A DNA stretch of 64,000 bases, from assembly GCF_000524475.1 (NCBI RefSeq), contig NZ_BAVQ01000036.1, positions 1 through 64,000 of the forward strand, given 5' to 3'. The position numbers were made by a program, and so were the translations under genes. A model generated the notes under the pieces. That model searched no databases. It was not told where the DNA came from and worked only from the letters and a program-made list of their open reading frames with translations. This document shows positions 1 to 8,113 of the stretch, in pieces (within the stretch, counting starts at the first letter, position 1; each line of letters starts with the position of its first letter). Origin of the DNA: Tomitella biformata AHU 1821 (GTDB lineage Bacteria > Actinomycetota > Actinomycetes > Mycobacteriales > Mycobacteriaceae).

Positions 1-216
1 AGCAAGTTCATTATGCTGCCCTCAAGGCTGAGCCGCAGCCCGTTTAGGAGCGGCACAGAACCTGGGGCAGTTCAATAGAGCACAGTAGATCTATGGCAGA
101 TTCGGAGCCGCGCAGGATTCGGATGGCCGCGGGGCCATCCGAATCGCCGGTCGCTCCGAATTCTCTCTTGTGGCCGCAAACCTTGCGGCCCGGATAATGG
201 ACGAGGTGTGCGAATC

Positions 217-861
217 ATGGGCAAAATGACGAGGTGGTGCGCGGCAGCTGGCACCGTGGCGGGGGCCGTGGGTTTGTTGCTCGGGGCGGCGCCAGCGGTG
301 GCGGGGCCGGCACCCAATCCGGTGGTGGGCTCCCTGGGCGCGGTCTTCCCTGCGCCGCTGGCCCCTGTGGCTAAGCTCGACACGGCCCGCTACCTGGGAT
401 CTTGGTATCAGTTGGCCGCCGTGCCGCAGCCGTTCAACCTCAATTGCGCGCGGGACACCACCGCGACCTACGGGCTGATCGACGAGTCCAATATCAGCGT
501 GGACAACAGGTGCACCACGTACACCGGTGGCGTCAGCGGCATTGCGGGGAACGCGCGGGTCAACGATCCGATCACCGGGGCCGCACTGCACGTGAGCTTT
601 CCGGGGGTGCCCTTCCAGGGCGGGCAGGACGGGCCGTCGAACTATGTGGTGACCCACATCGCCGACGACTACTCGTGGGCGCTGGTGGGCGATCCCGCGC
701 GGCTGTCCGGGTTCGTGCTCTCGCGCAACCCGTCGGTCTCCGATGCGCAGTGGCGGGAGATTCGTTCGGTGGTCGAGGCCCGCGGCTATAACTCGTGCTT
801 GCTGTTGACCTCGCCGACGACGGGCGGCCGCGCGGGCGTGCAGCCGCTGTGCACCGTGTGA
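217..861 (+). CDS. Secreted lipocalin-family protein (Blc-like)
   Basis: This 214-aa protein has a signal peptide: a short basic start (MTRW), a hydrophobic Ala/Gly/Leu stretch, and a cleavage site near AVAGPAP. The mature part carries the lipocalin signature G-S-W-Y at about residues 61-64, followed by the strand pattern typical of bacterial lipocalins (Blc type). It is therefore probably a small lipid- or hydrophobic-ligand-binding beta-barrel exported across the membrane. No lipobox cysteine is present, unlike E. coli Blc. I chose the ATG at 217 because GAGG lies about 10 nt upstream; a GTG at 208 and an ATG at 226 are also in frame. It stands alone, convergent with the next gene. The ligand is unknown. 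Confidence 0.8.
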   Translation: MGKMTRWCAAAGTVAGAVGLLLGAAPAVAGPAPNPVVGSLGAVFPAPLAPVAKLDTARYLGSWYQLAAVPQPFNLNCARDTTATYGLIDESNISVDNRCTTYTGGVSGIAGNARVNDPITGAALHVSFPGVPFQGGQDGPSNYVVTHIADDYSWALVGDPARLSGFVLSRNPSVSDAQWREIRSVVEARGYNSCLLLTSPTTGGRAGVQPLCTV

Positions 862-886
862 TGGCGCCGGCGGTGCGCGTGCGGGC

Positions 887-2365
887 CTAGTTCGCTTCCT
901 GGCGTCGCTCGGCGGTGCCCGCGAGATTGCGGAGCATGCCGCGGAAGATGACGCCGTGAAAGGGCAAGATCGCGTACCAGTAGGCGCGCCCGGCCAAACC
1001 GCGCGGGAAGAAGATGGCGCGCTGGTCTAACCGGGAGCGTGCGCCGGGCAGCGGGCTGATCTCCCATTCGAGCCAGGCTCCGCCCGGTGCCAGCATCTCC
1101 GCCCGCAGGCGCAGCAGCGAGCCGCGGTCGATTTTCTCCACGCGCCAGAAGTCCAGGGGATCGCCGGTGTTCAGCCGATCCTGGTTGCGTCTGCCGCGGT
1201 AGGGGCCCACCCCGCCCGCGATCCGGTCCAGCCAGCCGCGCACCGACCAGGCGAGGGGGAAGGAGTACCAGCCGTTCTCGCCGCCGATGCCCTCGACCAC
1301 CTCCCAGAGCGTCTGCGAGTCAGCCTCGCACTCGGTGCTCCGGCGGTCCACATAGACGACCTCGCCCGCCCAGTCTGGGTCGGAGGGCAGCGGGTCGGAG
1401 GGCGCCCCGACGGCCGAGGCGTTGGCCCAGGTGGTCTCCACCTCGCCGGTCTCGATGCGGCGCAGCGCCAGCTCGACGGAGCGGCGATACGGCGTCAGGC
1501 CTTCGGCGGGCGGCGCGATCACGGCGTCGATGTCATGCTCGCTCGCGACCGCGTCGTGGCTCAGTGACTCGATCAGCGCGCGGCCGAGCCGTAGGGGGAT
1601 TGGCGTGACCAGGCCGATCCAGAGCCCTGCGAGTTTCGGGGTCAGCACCGGTAGCACCAGGATCCGACGCCTGATCAGCCCAGCAACCTCCGCGTAGACC
1701 TTCATCATCTCGCTATAGGTGAGGATGTCCGGGCCGCCGATGTCGAAGGTCCGGCTCGCGGCCAATTCGGCGTCCGCCGCGGCGAGCAGGTAGTGCAGCA
1801 CGTCGCGGATCGCGATCGGCTGGATGTGGTTGTTCACCCACTTGGGCGTGGTCATCACCGGCAGCCGATTGGTCAAGTGGCGGATCATCTCGAAGGAGGC
1901 CGACCCGGAGCCGATGACCACCCCCGCCTGCAGCACCATCGTCGGCACTCCCGAGCCGATGAGGATCTCCCCCACCTGCGTCCGAGACCGCAGGTGGGGG
2001 GAGAGGTCGGCGGTGTCCGGGTGCAGACCGCTGAGGTACACGATCCGGCCGACACCGCACTCCTGCGCCGCGGCGGCGACATTGACGGCGTTCTGCCGCT
2101 CCGCCTCGACGAAGTTCGCGGACCCGCTCATCGAGTGCACGAGGTAGTAGACGATGTCCACGTCGGTGAAGGCGGCCCGCAGCGTGGCCACGTCGTCGAG
2201 ATCCCCGCGGGCGATCTCGACGCTGTCTGCCCACGGCACGTCTTGGAGCTTCTGCGGCGACCTTGCCAGCACCCGCACGCGGAAGCCCGCTGCGGCGAGA
2301 CGCGGGGCCAACCGGCCCCCGATATACCCCGTGGCGCCTGTCACCAGCACTCGCTCGCGGTTCAT
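887..2365 (-). CDS. NAD(P)-binding SDR / DUF2867 fusion protein
   Basis: The 492-aa product starts with an atypical-SDR (NmrA-like) Rossmann domain, with GATGYIGG at about residues 10-17, spanning roughly 300 residues. It continues into a C-terminal domain matching DUF2867, with the aromatic-rich W-x-V-V-E-G-I-G-G-E-N-G-W-Y stretch at about 360-375 and a hydrophobic end. The domain order is that of the long-chain SDR-DUF2867 proteins common in actinobacteria, whose reaction is not established. The ATG at 2365 directly precedes the Rossmann motif. It converges with the lipocalin gene and is not clearly in an operon. A redox or lipid-related role is inference only. Confidence 0.8.
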   Translation of the reverse strand: MNRERVLVTGATGYIGGRLAPRLAAAGFRVRVLARSPQKLQDVPWADSVEIARGDLDDVATLRAAFTDVDIVYYLVHSMSGSANFVEAERQNAVNVAAAAQECGVGRIVYLSGLHPDTADLSPHLRSRTQVGEILIGSGVPTMVLQAGVVIGSGSASFEMIRHLTNRLPVMTTPKWVNNHIQPIAIRDVLHYLLAAADAELAASRTFDIGGPDILTYSEMMKVYAEVAGLIRRRILVLPVLTPKLAGLWIGLVTPIPLRLGRALIESLSHDAVASEHDIDAVIAPPAEGLTPYRRSVELALRRIETGEVETTWANASAVGAPSDPLPSDPDWAGEVVYVDRRSTECEADSQTLWEVVEGIGGENGWYSFPLAWSVRGWLDRIAGGVGPYRGRRNQDRLNTGDPLDFWRVEKIDRGSLLRLRAEMLAPGGAWLEWEISPLPGARSRLDQRAIFFPRGLAGRAYWYAILPFHGVIFRGMLRNLAGTAERRQEAN

Positions 2366-2523
2366 GGTCCGAGGCTACGCGCCGCCTGCCGCGTGCGCGG
2401 CGTGTCCAGGCCAATCCATGCGCAGCTCGCCGACCCCGACGAGGTGCGCCGCCACGAGCCCCGGCGACGGTGCGCGGGACGCGTCTCCCCGGCGGGCACG
2501 GCACGCACGAGATGCAGTCGAGG

Positions 2524-3030
2524 TCACGCTCCGTGTCCAGGCTCGAGGCTCCGGACCTGGAGCGAGGACAATAGCTGGGCTGAGCGCTCTGGCGCTGCCC
2601 CGCGGTCGGGCTCGATGACAAAACCTGTGTGGTCGCCGAACGGGACAACCTGCACGATGGGGCCCGCAAACCAGCACTCGGCGCCGGTGAGCACGGGCAG
2701 GCCGTCTGCGGCCAGGCGCCAGTCACAGCGCGCTAATTTATTGATCACGTCGCCCGTCTGCTCGCCGAATAGCCGCGCCAACTCCACTTGATCGGCGGCG
2801 ATGTAGTGCACCGCGAGGTGGCTGGCGCGGGTGGCGACGGCATGGGTGTAGTTCTTATCGGACAGGCAGACCAGGAAGCGCGCTGGCTGCAGGCTGACCT
2901 GGGTGGCGAAGCCGACCAAGCAGCCGGTGGACTCGCCGTCCGCGCTCGTGGTGGCGATCAGCATCGGATAGTCGAGTTCAGCGGCAACGCCTTCGAAGGC
3001 GTCCCCGCTGGCGCTGGCGGCCATGGCCAT
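2524..3030 (-). CDS. Flavin reductase-like domain protein
   Basis: The 168-aa product has the FMN-binding split-barrel pattern: a YPMLIATT strand near residue 19, S-T-G-C-L-V-G-F-A-T, then P-A-R-F-L-V-C-L-S and N-Y-T-H at about 50-60. It resembles flavin reductase-like proteins that bind FMN/FAD with NAD(P)H. The open frame extends upstream to 3312, but the extension is low in recognisable sequence. The ATG at 3030 has GAGGTGAG just before it, so I chose that start; a second ATG six bases downstream is possible. Partner oxygenases are not visible nearby, so the physiological substrate is unknown. Confidence 0.75.
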   Translation of the reverse strand: MAMAASASGDAFEGVAAELDYPMLIATTSADGESTGCLVGFATQVSLQPARFLVCLSDKNYTHAVATRASHLAVHYIAADQVELARLFGEQTGDVINKLARCDWRLAADGLPVLTGAECWFAGPIVQVVPFGDHTGFVIEPDRGAAPERSAQLLSSLQVRSLEPGHGA

Positions 3031-3359
3031 CTCACCTCGCTCCGCACGTTGGATGCCGTCCGCCGTGCACAGGCAACGGCTCGGGTTTATGACCTCGACG
3101 ATGCCACAGCCGCCGGGACTTCGCAGCGACGATGCGCCTCTCTGACAGATTGGGCGTGGCAGCGATCCTGCGGTGCGAGCTGGCAGCGGCACGGCGGACA
3201 GCAGCCCCGCGACCCGCCGTCCCCGAGGGCGATTTTTGTTCAGGTCATACCAGCGCAGCGCGTATTTCCCCTGGATTCCACCACTCAAAGTTGTTGCAAC
3301 ACACAGATTCATGTCCTACCGTCGAGCATGCATCAAACAACGATCGAAAGGACATCAGC

Positions 3360-3425
3360 ATGGTGCTCGGATCGTTTGCATTCACCTTGGTAACCCCCCT
3401 CGGGGAACCGGGCAGCCTGCTCTGA
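3360..3425 (+). CDS. Possible 21-aa small protein
   Basis: ATG at 3360 opens a 21-codon frame (starts MVLGSFAFTL, ends PGSLL) with GAAAGGA about 9 nt upstream, a better ribosome site than several certain genes here have. The peptide is hydrophobic in its first half. A TTGTTGCAA-containing AT-richer stretch lies upstream near 3290. It has no recognisable family and is too short for coding statistics, so it may be chance or a leader peptide. The tandem 14-bp repeat starts directly after its stop. Confidence 0.3.
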   Translation: MVLGSFAFTLVTPLGEPGSLL

Positions 3426-3453
3426 TCGGCGCTCAGTGGTCGGCGCTCAGTGA
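3426..3453 (+). repeat. Tandem 14-bp direct repeat (two copies)
   Basis: TCGGCGCTCAGTGG at 3426-3439 is followed at once by TCGGCGCTCAGTGA at 3440-3453, differing only in the last base. It lies in the csbD upstream region. It could be a tandem protein-binding site or a slippage duplication; no regulator is identified. Confidence 0.7.
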
Positions 3454-3627
3454 TCGACGACCATCGTGTGGCGGAACCTCGTGCGAAGCGCGACTCTCGC
3501 CGGCCGCGATCTAGTCAAACCGCGTAGTGCCCGCCGTAATCGCAGGCTGCAGGACATCGCCATGGCGCAGCTGTTAATCCCGCGCGCTGTGCGGAAAGTG
3601 AAAGTCCCCAATCACGGAGGTGCTGAC

Positions 3628-3828
3628 ATGGGTATTAAGGACAAGTTCGAGAACAAGGCAGAAGAGTTGAAGGGCCGTGCCAAGGAATCTGCGGGCGCGG
3701 CGACCGGCGACGCGGACCTTGAGAACGAGGGCAAGGCCGATCAGGTGTCGTCGGGAGTGAAGAAGGCCGCAGAGACGGTCAAGGACAAGGCGAACGAGAT
3801 CGCCGCGAAGATCGCCGGCGACAACTAG
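3628..3828 (+). CDS. csbD: CsbD family stress-response protein (copy 1)
   Basis: The 66-aa protein is small, highly charged and Ala/Lys/Glu rich, with the CsbD pattern: MGIKDKFENKAEELKGRAKE at the start, then G-K-A-D-Q and a C-terminal amphipathic V-K-D-K-A-N-E-I. CsbD proteins are general-stress proteins of unknown biochemical role, sigma-B dependent in Bacillus. The longer frame from 3466 is not coding-like; CGGAGG sits 7 nt before the ATG at 3628. A strong hairpin terminator follows. A clear paralogue lies at 54310-54507, about 50 kb away in this window. Confidence 0.9.
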   Translation: MGIKDKFENKAEELKGRAKESAGAATGDADLENEGKADQVSSGVKKAAETVKDKANEIAAKIAGDN

Positions 3829-3839
3829 CCGAGTTTCGA

Positions 3840-3880
3840 CGCGGGCGACTTCAAGGTCCCTGAAGTCGCCCGCGCTTTAT
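3840..3880 (+). terminator. Intrinsic terminator after csbD copy 1
   Basis: A perfect 14-bp stem (CGCGGGCGACTTCA at 3840-3853 pairing with 3861-3874) with a 7-nt loop is followed by CTTTAT. It starts 11 nt after the csbD stop codon. Confidence 0.85.
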
Positions 3881-3944
3881 AGCGGGCGAAGAGCTGAGGC
3901 CGTCGGCGAGGTGAGTAATCAACACGGGTGGAAGTGAGTGCACG

Positions 3945-4247
3945 ATGACAGTGAGCACTGCAGGGTTGGCCGATAAGATTGTTGCGGCCGTTCAATCAAT
4001 TCCGGGGGTGATCGAACTCGATGGCGGTTCGCACGACGAGATCGTGACGCAGCTGTTCGGCCGGCGGATCCGCGGGGTACGTGTCAACGAGTTCGAGCGC
4101 GTCGAGGTGCACATAATCGTTGATTGCGGCAGCTCGGTGGCCGCTGTCGCGGAGGACGTCCGCGTCGCCGTGCGCCGCCTGGTCCGGAGGTCTGTGGATG
4201 TGTGTGTCGAGGACGTGATTGATCTGCGTGAATTGGTCGCCGCATAG
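3945..4247 (+). CDS. Asp23/Gls24-like envelope stress protein
   Basis: The 100-aa product has the Asp23 (DUF322) fold pattern: an N-terminal helix, L-A-D-K-I-V-A-A-V, the G-V-I-E-L strand, then V-E-V-H-I-I-V-D-C-G, an amphipathic helix (V-A-E-D-V-R-V-A-V-R-R-L-V) and the closing D-V-C-V-E-D-V strand. Family members associate with the envelope or with membrane partners and respond to alkaline or cell-wall stress. It is shorter than typical Asp23 proteins and has no membrane anchor. It follows csbD, so this corner looks stress related. Start ATG at 3945; a purine-rich GTGAG lies upstream. Confidence 0.65.
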   Translation: MTVSTAGLADKIVAAVQSIPGVIELDGGSHDEIVTQLFGRRIRGVRVNEFERVEVHIIVDCGSSVAAVAEDVRVAVRRLVRRSVDVCVEDVIDLRELVAA

Positions 4248-4393
4248 AGTTGGCGACTCGATCCGGAGTCCGCGCCCGCACCTCATCGCGGTGTTCTGAA
4301 CTGGGCATCACCGATTTCAGCGCCGTGGACGGCAAACCCGGTGTGGCCCGCTGACATCGCGGTGCGGTCCAGGAGCACCGGTAGTGTCGTGTC

Positions 4394-4849
4394 ATGCATG
4401 AGGAAGCGACGATCACGATGAATGCCGACATCGACAAGGTGTGGGACCTGGTCAGCGATGTGACCCGCATCGGGGAGTTCTCGCCGGAGACCTTCGAGGC
4501 CGAATGGCTCGGGGGCGCGACCGGACCGGCGGCGGGGGCACGGTTTCGCGGCCACGTGCGCCGAAACGAGATCGGCCCCACCTACTGGACCCCGTGCACC
4601 GTGCAGGTGTGCGACCCGCAGCGCGAGTTCACCTTCGGCGTCGGCGCGGCCGACAACCCACTGACCCGCTGGGGTTATCGGCTCGAGCCCCGGGCGGGCG
4701 GCGGCGTCGAGGTGACCGAGACGTTCGACTTCACCGCCGCGCTGTGGGCGCGGCCGTACTGGATCCTGTTCGGCGCTCTCCGTGGACGGCGGGTTCGCAA
4801 CGACATGCGCCGCACCCTGGAACGCATGAAAGCCGTGGTCGAGGCATGA
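4394..4849 (+). CDS. SRPBCC family protein (polyketide cyclase-like)
   Basis: The 151-aa protein matches the START/Bet v1-like SRPBCC fold: an initial strand (E-A-T-I-T-M-N-A-D) and helix (D-K-V-W-D-L-V-S-D), the W-L-G-G segment, T-F-G-V near 80 and a long C-terminal helix (N-D-M-R-R-T-L-E-R-M-K-A-V-V). These proteins bind hydrophobic ligands in a cavity, and specific function varies. It is followed 13 nt later by an epimerase gene, and a fused SRPBCC-epimerase lies three genes downstream, suggesting a linked role of the two domain types. The first ATG is used; GAGG overlaps the start rather than preceding it. Confidence 0.75.
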   Translation: MHEEATITMNADIDKVWDLVSDVTRIGEFSPETFEAEWLGGATGPAAGARFRGHVRRNEIGPTYWTPCTVQVCDPQREFTFGVGAADNPLTRWGYRLEPRAGGGVEVTETFDFTAALWARPYWILFGALRGRRVRNDMRRTLERMKAVVEA

Positions 4850-4862
4850 GCGGACAGCACCG

Positions 4863-5732
4863 GTGACGGTCGTGATCGCCGGCTGCGGTGATCTGGGCAC
4901 CGAGGCCGGTCTGCGTTTCGCCGCCGCCGGCCACCGGGTGCTCGGGTTGCGCCGCCGCCCGGAATTATTGCCGTCGGCCATCGAGGGCCGCCGGATTGAT
5001 CTAGCCCGTGACATCCCCGAGATTCCCGCTGACACCGACATCGTGGTGCTCGCGCTGACGCCGGACACGCGGAGCGTCGACGGCTACCGGCACGCCTACC
5101 TCGATGCCCCCGCGCACCTGCTCGCCGCGCTCGAGCAGGCCGGGGCGCGCCCGAGGAGGATACTGCTGGTCTCCTCGACCTCGGTGTGGGGCGACATCGA
5201 CGATGGCCGCGTGCTGGACGAATCGTCGCCGGTGGCGCCGCGGCCTGGCACCGGCGAGATCGTCTACGCGGGCGAATGTTTGGTGCGTCTCCGGGCTCCC
5301 GACGCCATCGTGCTGCGGTTGTCCGGGCTGTATGGGCCGGGCCGCGGGCGCTTGCTGCGCCAGGTGCGTGACGGCGTCGCGCACTCCGGTCCCGACCGCT
5401 ACACCAATCGGATTCACCGCGATGACGCCGCCGCGATTGTGCATTTGACCAGCGCAGTGGCGGAACCCCGGCGTCTGTACCTCGGCAGCGACTGCGAGCC
5501 GGCGGTGCGCAGCGACGTGGCAGAGTTCTTGGCCGCGCAGCGGGGAGTGCTGCCGGCGGACGCGGGGACACCGTCAGTCGATGAGTCTGCACAGCACGAT
5601 GGGCGAACGCCCCTGGCCGGCAAACAGCTAACCAACGCGCGGCTGCGCGAGAGCGGATTCCGCTTCGCCTACCCGACCTACCGGGAGGGGTACGCACACC
5701 TACTCTCCGCAGAGGGCGCGCGACATCCGTAG
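4863..5732 (+). CDS. NAD-dependent epimerase-like protein (atypical SDR)
   Basis: The 289-aa product begins with a Rossmann nucleotide-binding motif (V-I-A-G-C-G-D-L-G-T-E-A-G, about residues 4-16) and has the S-S-T-S-V-W-G strand and D-E-S-S-P-V-A-P-R-P-G-T-G segment of the extended SDR family around 100-130. A canonical Y-x3-K is not obvious (the Y in IVYAGE is followed by C rather than K), so it may bind NAD(P) without ordinary SDR catalysis. The start is a GTG at 4863, only 13 nt after the SRPBCC stop, consistent with an operon. The substrate is unknown. Confidence 0.7.
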   Translation: MTVVIAGCGDLGTEAGLRFAAAGHRVLGLRRRPELLPSAIEGRRIDLARDIPEIPADTDIVVLALTPDTRSVDGYRHAYLDAPAHLLAALEQAGARPRRILLVSSTSVWGDIDDGRVLDESSPVAPRPGTGEIVYAGECLVRLRAPDAIVLRLSGLYGPGRGRLLRQVRDGVAHSGPDRYTNRIHRDDAAAIVHLTSAVAEPRRLYLGSDCEPAVRSDVAEFLAAQRGVLPADAGTPSVDESAQHDGRTPLAGKQLTNARLRESGFRFAYPTYREGYAHLLSAEGARHP

Positions 5733-5747
5733 GGAAGGAACCCCGCC

Positions 5748-6734
5748 ATGACACGATTCTCGCCACGCGAGGCCGGATCGGCCGTGTCCGCGTTCGCCGA
5801 CGCGGCGCTCGACCGAATGGTGGCGCCCGGCTACTCCCGCCTCGGGTATGCGCTTCGGGCGCGCCGCTGGGGCGACGAGGACCCTGTCGACCAGGCGCTG
5901 ACCGGCGCGGTCGTCGCGGTGACCGGCACCAACTCCGGCATCGGCAAGGCCGCTTCGGCGCAGCTGGCGGGGTTCGGGGCGGAGGTCGTCATGCTCGTGC
6001 GCGACGTGGAGAAGGGCGCTGCCGCGCGCGCGGATATCCTGCGCGCAAACCCGGGCGCGCGCATCCGGATTGAGCGCTGCGATATCTCCGACCTCGACGA
6101 CGTGCGGTCGACAGGCCGGCGGCTAGGGGAGACGTTGCCGAAGTTGGACGCGCTCGTCCACAACGCCGGCGTGCTGCCCGACGTGCGGAGGCAATCGGCG
6201 CAGGGGCACGAGATCACCATGGCCACGCATGTCCTCGGCCCGATCTTGCTCACCGAGGAGTTGCTGCCGGCGCTCGCCCGATCGGCCCGCCCGCGCGTCG
6301 TGTTCGTCTGCTCGGGCGGCATGTACACCCAGTCTCTGCACGTGGAGGACCTCGAGTACCGCAGTGGGACGTACCGTGGCGCGACCGCATATGCCCGGAG
6401 CAAACGTATGCAGGTCGCGCTGCTCCCCGCCTTGGCCGCGCGCTGGGCGGAGGCGAATGTGACGGTTGCGGCCATGCATCCCGGGTGGGTCGAGACTCCG
6501 GGGGTGGCGGCATCGCTCCCGGGATTCCACCGGGTGGCCGGCGCGGTGCTGCGCAGTCCTGATCAGGGCGCCGACACCATCACCTGGCTCGCCGCCACGG
6601 CCCACGATCTGCCGAACGCGCGGTTCTGGCACGACCGCAAGACCCGGCCGGAGCACTACCTGCCGCGCACCAGGAACTCCGCGGCCGAGGTGGACGTGTT
6701 ACGGCAGTTCGTGGAGCGCGCGCTGCAAGGCTGA
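5748..6734 (+). CDS. SDR family oxidoreductase (DHRS12-like)
   Basis: The 328-aa protein has a roughly 55-residue N-terminal extension, then the SDR cofactor motif T-G-T-N-S-G-I-G-K at about 60-68, H-N-A-G-V-L near 140, a catalytic Ser in C-S-G-G-M-Y and Tyr/Lys in A-Y-A-R-S-K at about 212-217. A complete SDR active site is therefore visible. The N-terminal extension and overall layout resemble DHRS12-like dehydrogenases often found beside SRPBCC genes. GGAAGGA 10 nt upstream of ATG 5748 supports the start. It is the third gene of a likely four-gene operon with the SRPBCC and epimerase genes. Confidence 0.8.
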   Translation: MTRFSPREAGSAVSAFADAALDRMVAPGYSRLGYALRARRWGDEDPVDQALTGAVVAVTGTNSGIGKAASAQLAGFGAEVVMLVRDVEKGAAARADILRANPGARIRIERCDISDLDDVRSTGRRLGETLPKLDALVHNAGVLPDVRRQSAQGHEITMATHVLGPILLTEELLPALARSARPRVVFVCSGGMYTQSLHVEDLEYRSGTYRGATAYARSKRMQVALLPALAARWAEANVTVAAMHPGWVETPGVAASLPGFHRVAGAVLRSPDQGADTITWLAATAHDLPNARFWHDRKTRPEHYLPRTRNSAAEVDVLRQFVERALQG

Positions 6735-6759
6735 GCACCGAGACGGCTATTGTCTAGTA

Positions 6760-8097
6760 ATGGGCATCACATATGCAAGCGAAGTCGAGGCCGCACAGAC
6801 CGAGGTCTTCGACTGGCACAGCAGGCCAGGGGCCTTCACCCGGCTCTCCCCGCCCTGGCAGCCGATGCGCTTGCTCCGGGAGGCCGACTCCCTCGCCGAC
6901 GGGAGCGCGCTGCTGCGGCTGCCCGGCGGGGTGCGGTGGGTCGCGCAGCACGACGCGGCCGCCTACGACCCGCCGCGCCGGTTCGTCGACTACTCGGCGG
7001 GCCGTCCGCTCGCCACGGTCCTGCCCTGGCGGCACACCCACACGTTCGCTGCGGTGGCGGAGGGCCGGACGTTGATGACGGACCAGGTCGAGACCGTGGC
7101 GCCGGAGTGGTTCCTGCGCCCGATGTTCGAGTACCGCCACCGTCAGGTCGCGGCGGACCTCGCCGCCCACCGCTGGGCCGACTCGATCGGCGACCGCAAG
7201 TTGACAGTCGCGATCACCGGCAGTTCGGGGCTGGTCGGCACCGCGCTCTCCGCGTTCCTGAGCACCGGCGGGCACCGGGTGATCCGGCTGGTCCGCCGCG
7301 CACCCGCGGGGCCCGACGAGCGGCGCTGGGATGTCGAGACCCCGGCGCCGGACCTGCTCGCCGGCGTGGACGCGGTGATCCACCTGGCGGGGGCGAGCAT
7401 CGGGGGGCGTTTCACCCCGGCGCACAAGCGGGCCATCCGCGCCAGCCGCATCGAGCCCACGCGGAAACTCGCCCAGCTGGCGGCCGACACGGCGGACGGG
7501 CCGGCGACGTTCCTGTGCGCGTCGGCCGTCGGGTTCTACGGCCGCGACCGCGGGGACGAGGTGCTGACCGAGGACTCGACTCGCGGCGACGGATTCCTCG
7601 CGGACACCGTCGCGGACTGGGAGGCGGCCACCGCGCCCGCATCGGCCGCCGGCCTGCGGGTGGTGGCCGTGCGCACCGGCATTGTGCAGTCCCCGCTCGG
7701 CGGGGTGCTGCGCCTGCAACGGCCGATGTTCGAGCTCGGGGTGGGCGGTCGGCTGGGCAGCGGACAGCAGTGGCTCTCGTGGATCGACCTCGACGACCTC
7801 GTCGGCGTCTACCACCGGGCGCTGGTCGATCTCGACGTGCGCGGCCCGGTCAACGCGGTCGCGCCGCACCCGGTGCGCAACGCCGAGTACGCCGCCGTGC
7901 TCGCGAAGGTCCTGCGCCGTCCCGCAGTCCTCCCCGCGCCGGCGTTCGGCCCGCGACTGCTGCTCGGCGCGGAGGGCGCGAGGGAGCTGGCCCTCGCCTG
8001 CCAGCGGGTGGCCGCCGGCAGGCTCGAGGAGCGGGGCCACCGGTTCCGCCACCCCGACCTGGAGACGGCGCTGCGGCACCAGTTGGGGAAGACCTAA
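6760..8097 (+). CDS. SRPBCC-TIGR01777 epimerase fusion protein
   Basis: The 445-aa protein is a two-domain fusion. About residues 1-150 form an SRPBCC domain (E-V-E-A-A-Q-T-E-V-F-D-W-H, then L-L-R-L-P-G-G). Residues 150-445 are a TIGR01777/YfcH-type extended SDR with T-G-S-S-G-L-V-G-T at about 155, H-L-A-G-A-S-I, S-A-V-G-F-Y-G, and a C-terminal DUF1731 end (P-A-P-A-F-G-P-R-L-L-L-G). Such fusions are known in actinobacteria; the reaction is not established. The frame is open back to 6466, but that part overlaps the previous gene in another frame; ATG 6760 starts the family-like sequence. The preceding gene ends 25 nt upstream. Confidence 0.8.
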   Translation: MGITYASEVEAAQTEVFDWHSRPGAFTRLSPPWQPMRLLREADSLADGSALLRLPGGVRWVAQHDAAAYDPPRRFVDYSAGRPLATVLPWRHTHTFAAVAEGRTLMTDQVETVAPEWFLRPMFEYRHRQVAADLAAHRWADSIGDRKLTVAITGSSGLVGTALSAFLSTGGHRVIRLVRRAPAGPDERRWDVETPAPDLLAGVDAVIHLAGASIGGRFTPAHKRAIRASRIEPTRKLAQLAADTADGPATFLCASAVGFYGRDRGDEVLTEDSTRGDGFLADTVADWEAATAPASAAGLRVVAVRTGIVQSPLGGVLRLQRPMFELGVGGRLGSGQQWLSWIDLDDLVGVYHRALVDLDVRGPVNAVAPHPVRNAEYAAVLAKVLRRPAVLPAPAFGPRLLLGAEGARELALACQRVAAGRLEERGHRFRHPDLETALRHQLGKT

Positions 8098-8113
8098 ACC
8101 CGAGCGCCGCCGC

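Larger units (their letters stand above)
3031..3627. other. Long intergenic region with short ORF and tandem 14-mer
   Basis: This 597-nt gap between the divergent flavin-reductase and csbD genes holds no gene of normal size. It contains one 21-codon ORF with a Shine-Dalgarno-like GAAAGGA (listed separately). Immediately after its stop, TCGGCGCTCAGTGG/A occurs twice in tandem (3426-3453). It must also carry the promoters of both flanking genes, but I cannot assign -35/-10 boxes with confidence. Confidence 0.5.

Noticed and set aside
2380-2720. Open frames in the flavin-reductase 3' region on both strands
   Set aside because: Arg/Pro/Ala-rich translations without motifs, consistent with GC-driven open frames.
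3466-3627. N-terminal extension of CsbD copy 1
   Set aside because: The frame is open to 3466, but copy 2 starts at the equivalent of 3628 and a CGGAGG ribosome site precedes that ATG.
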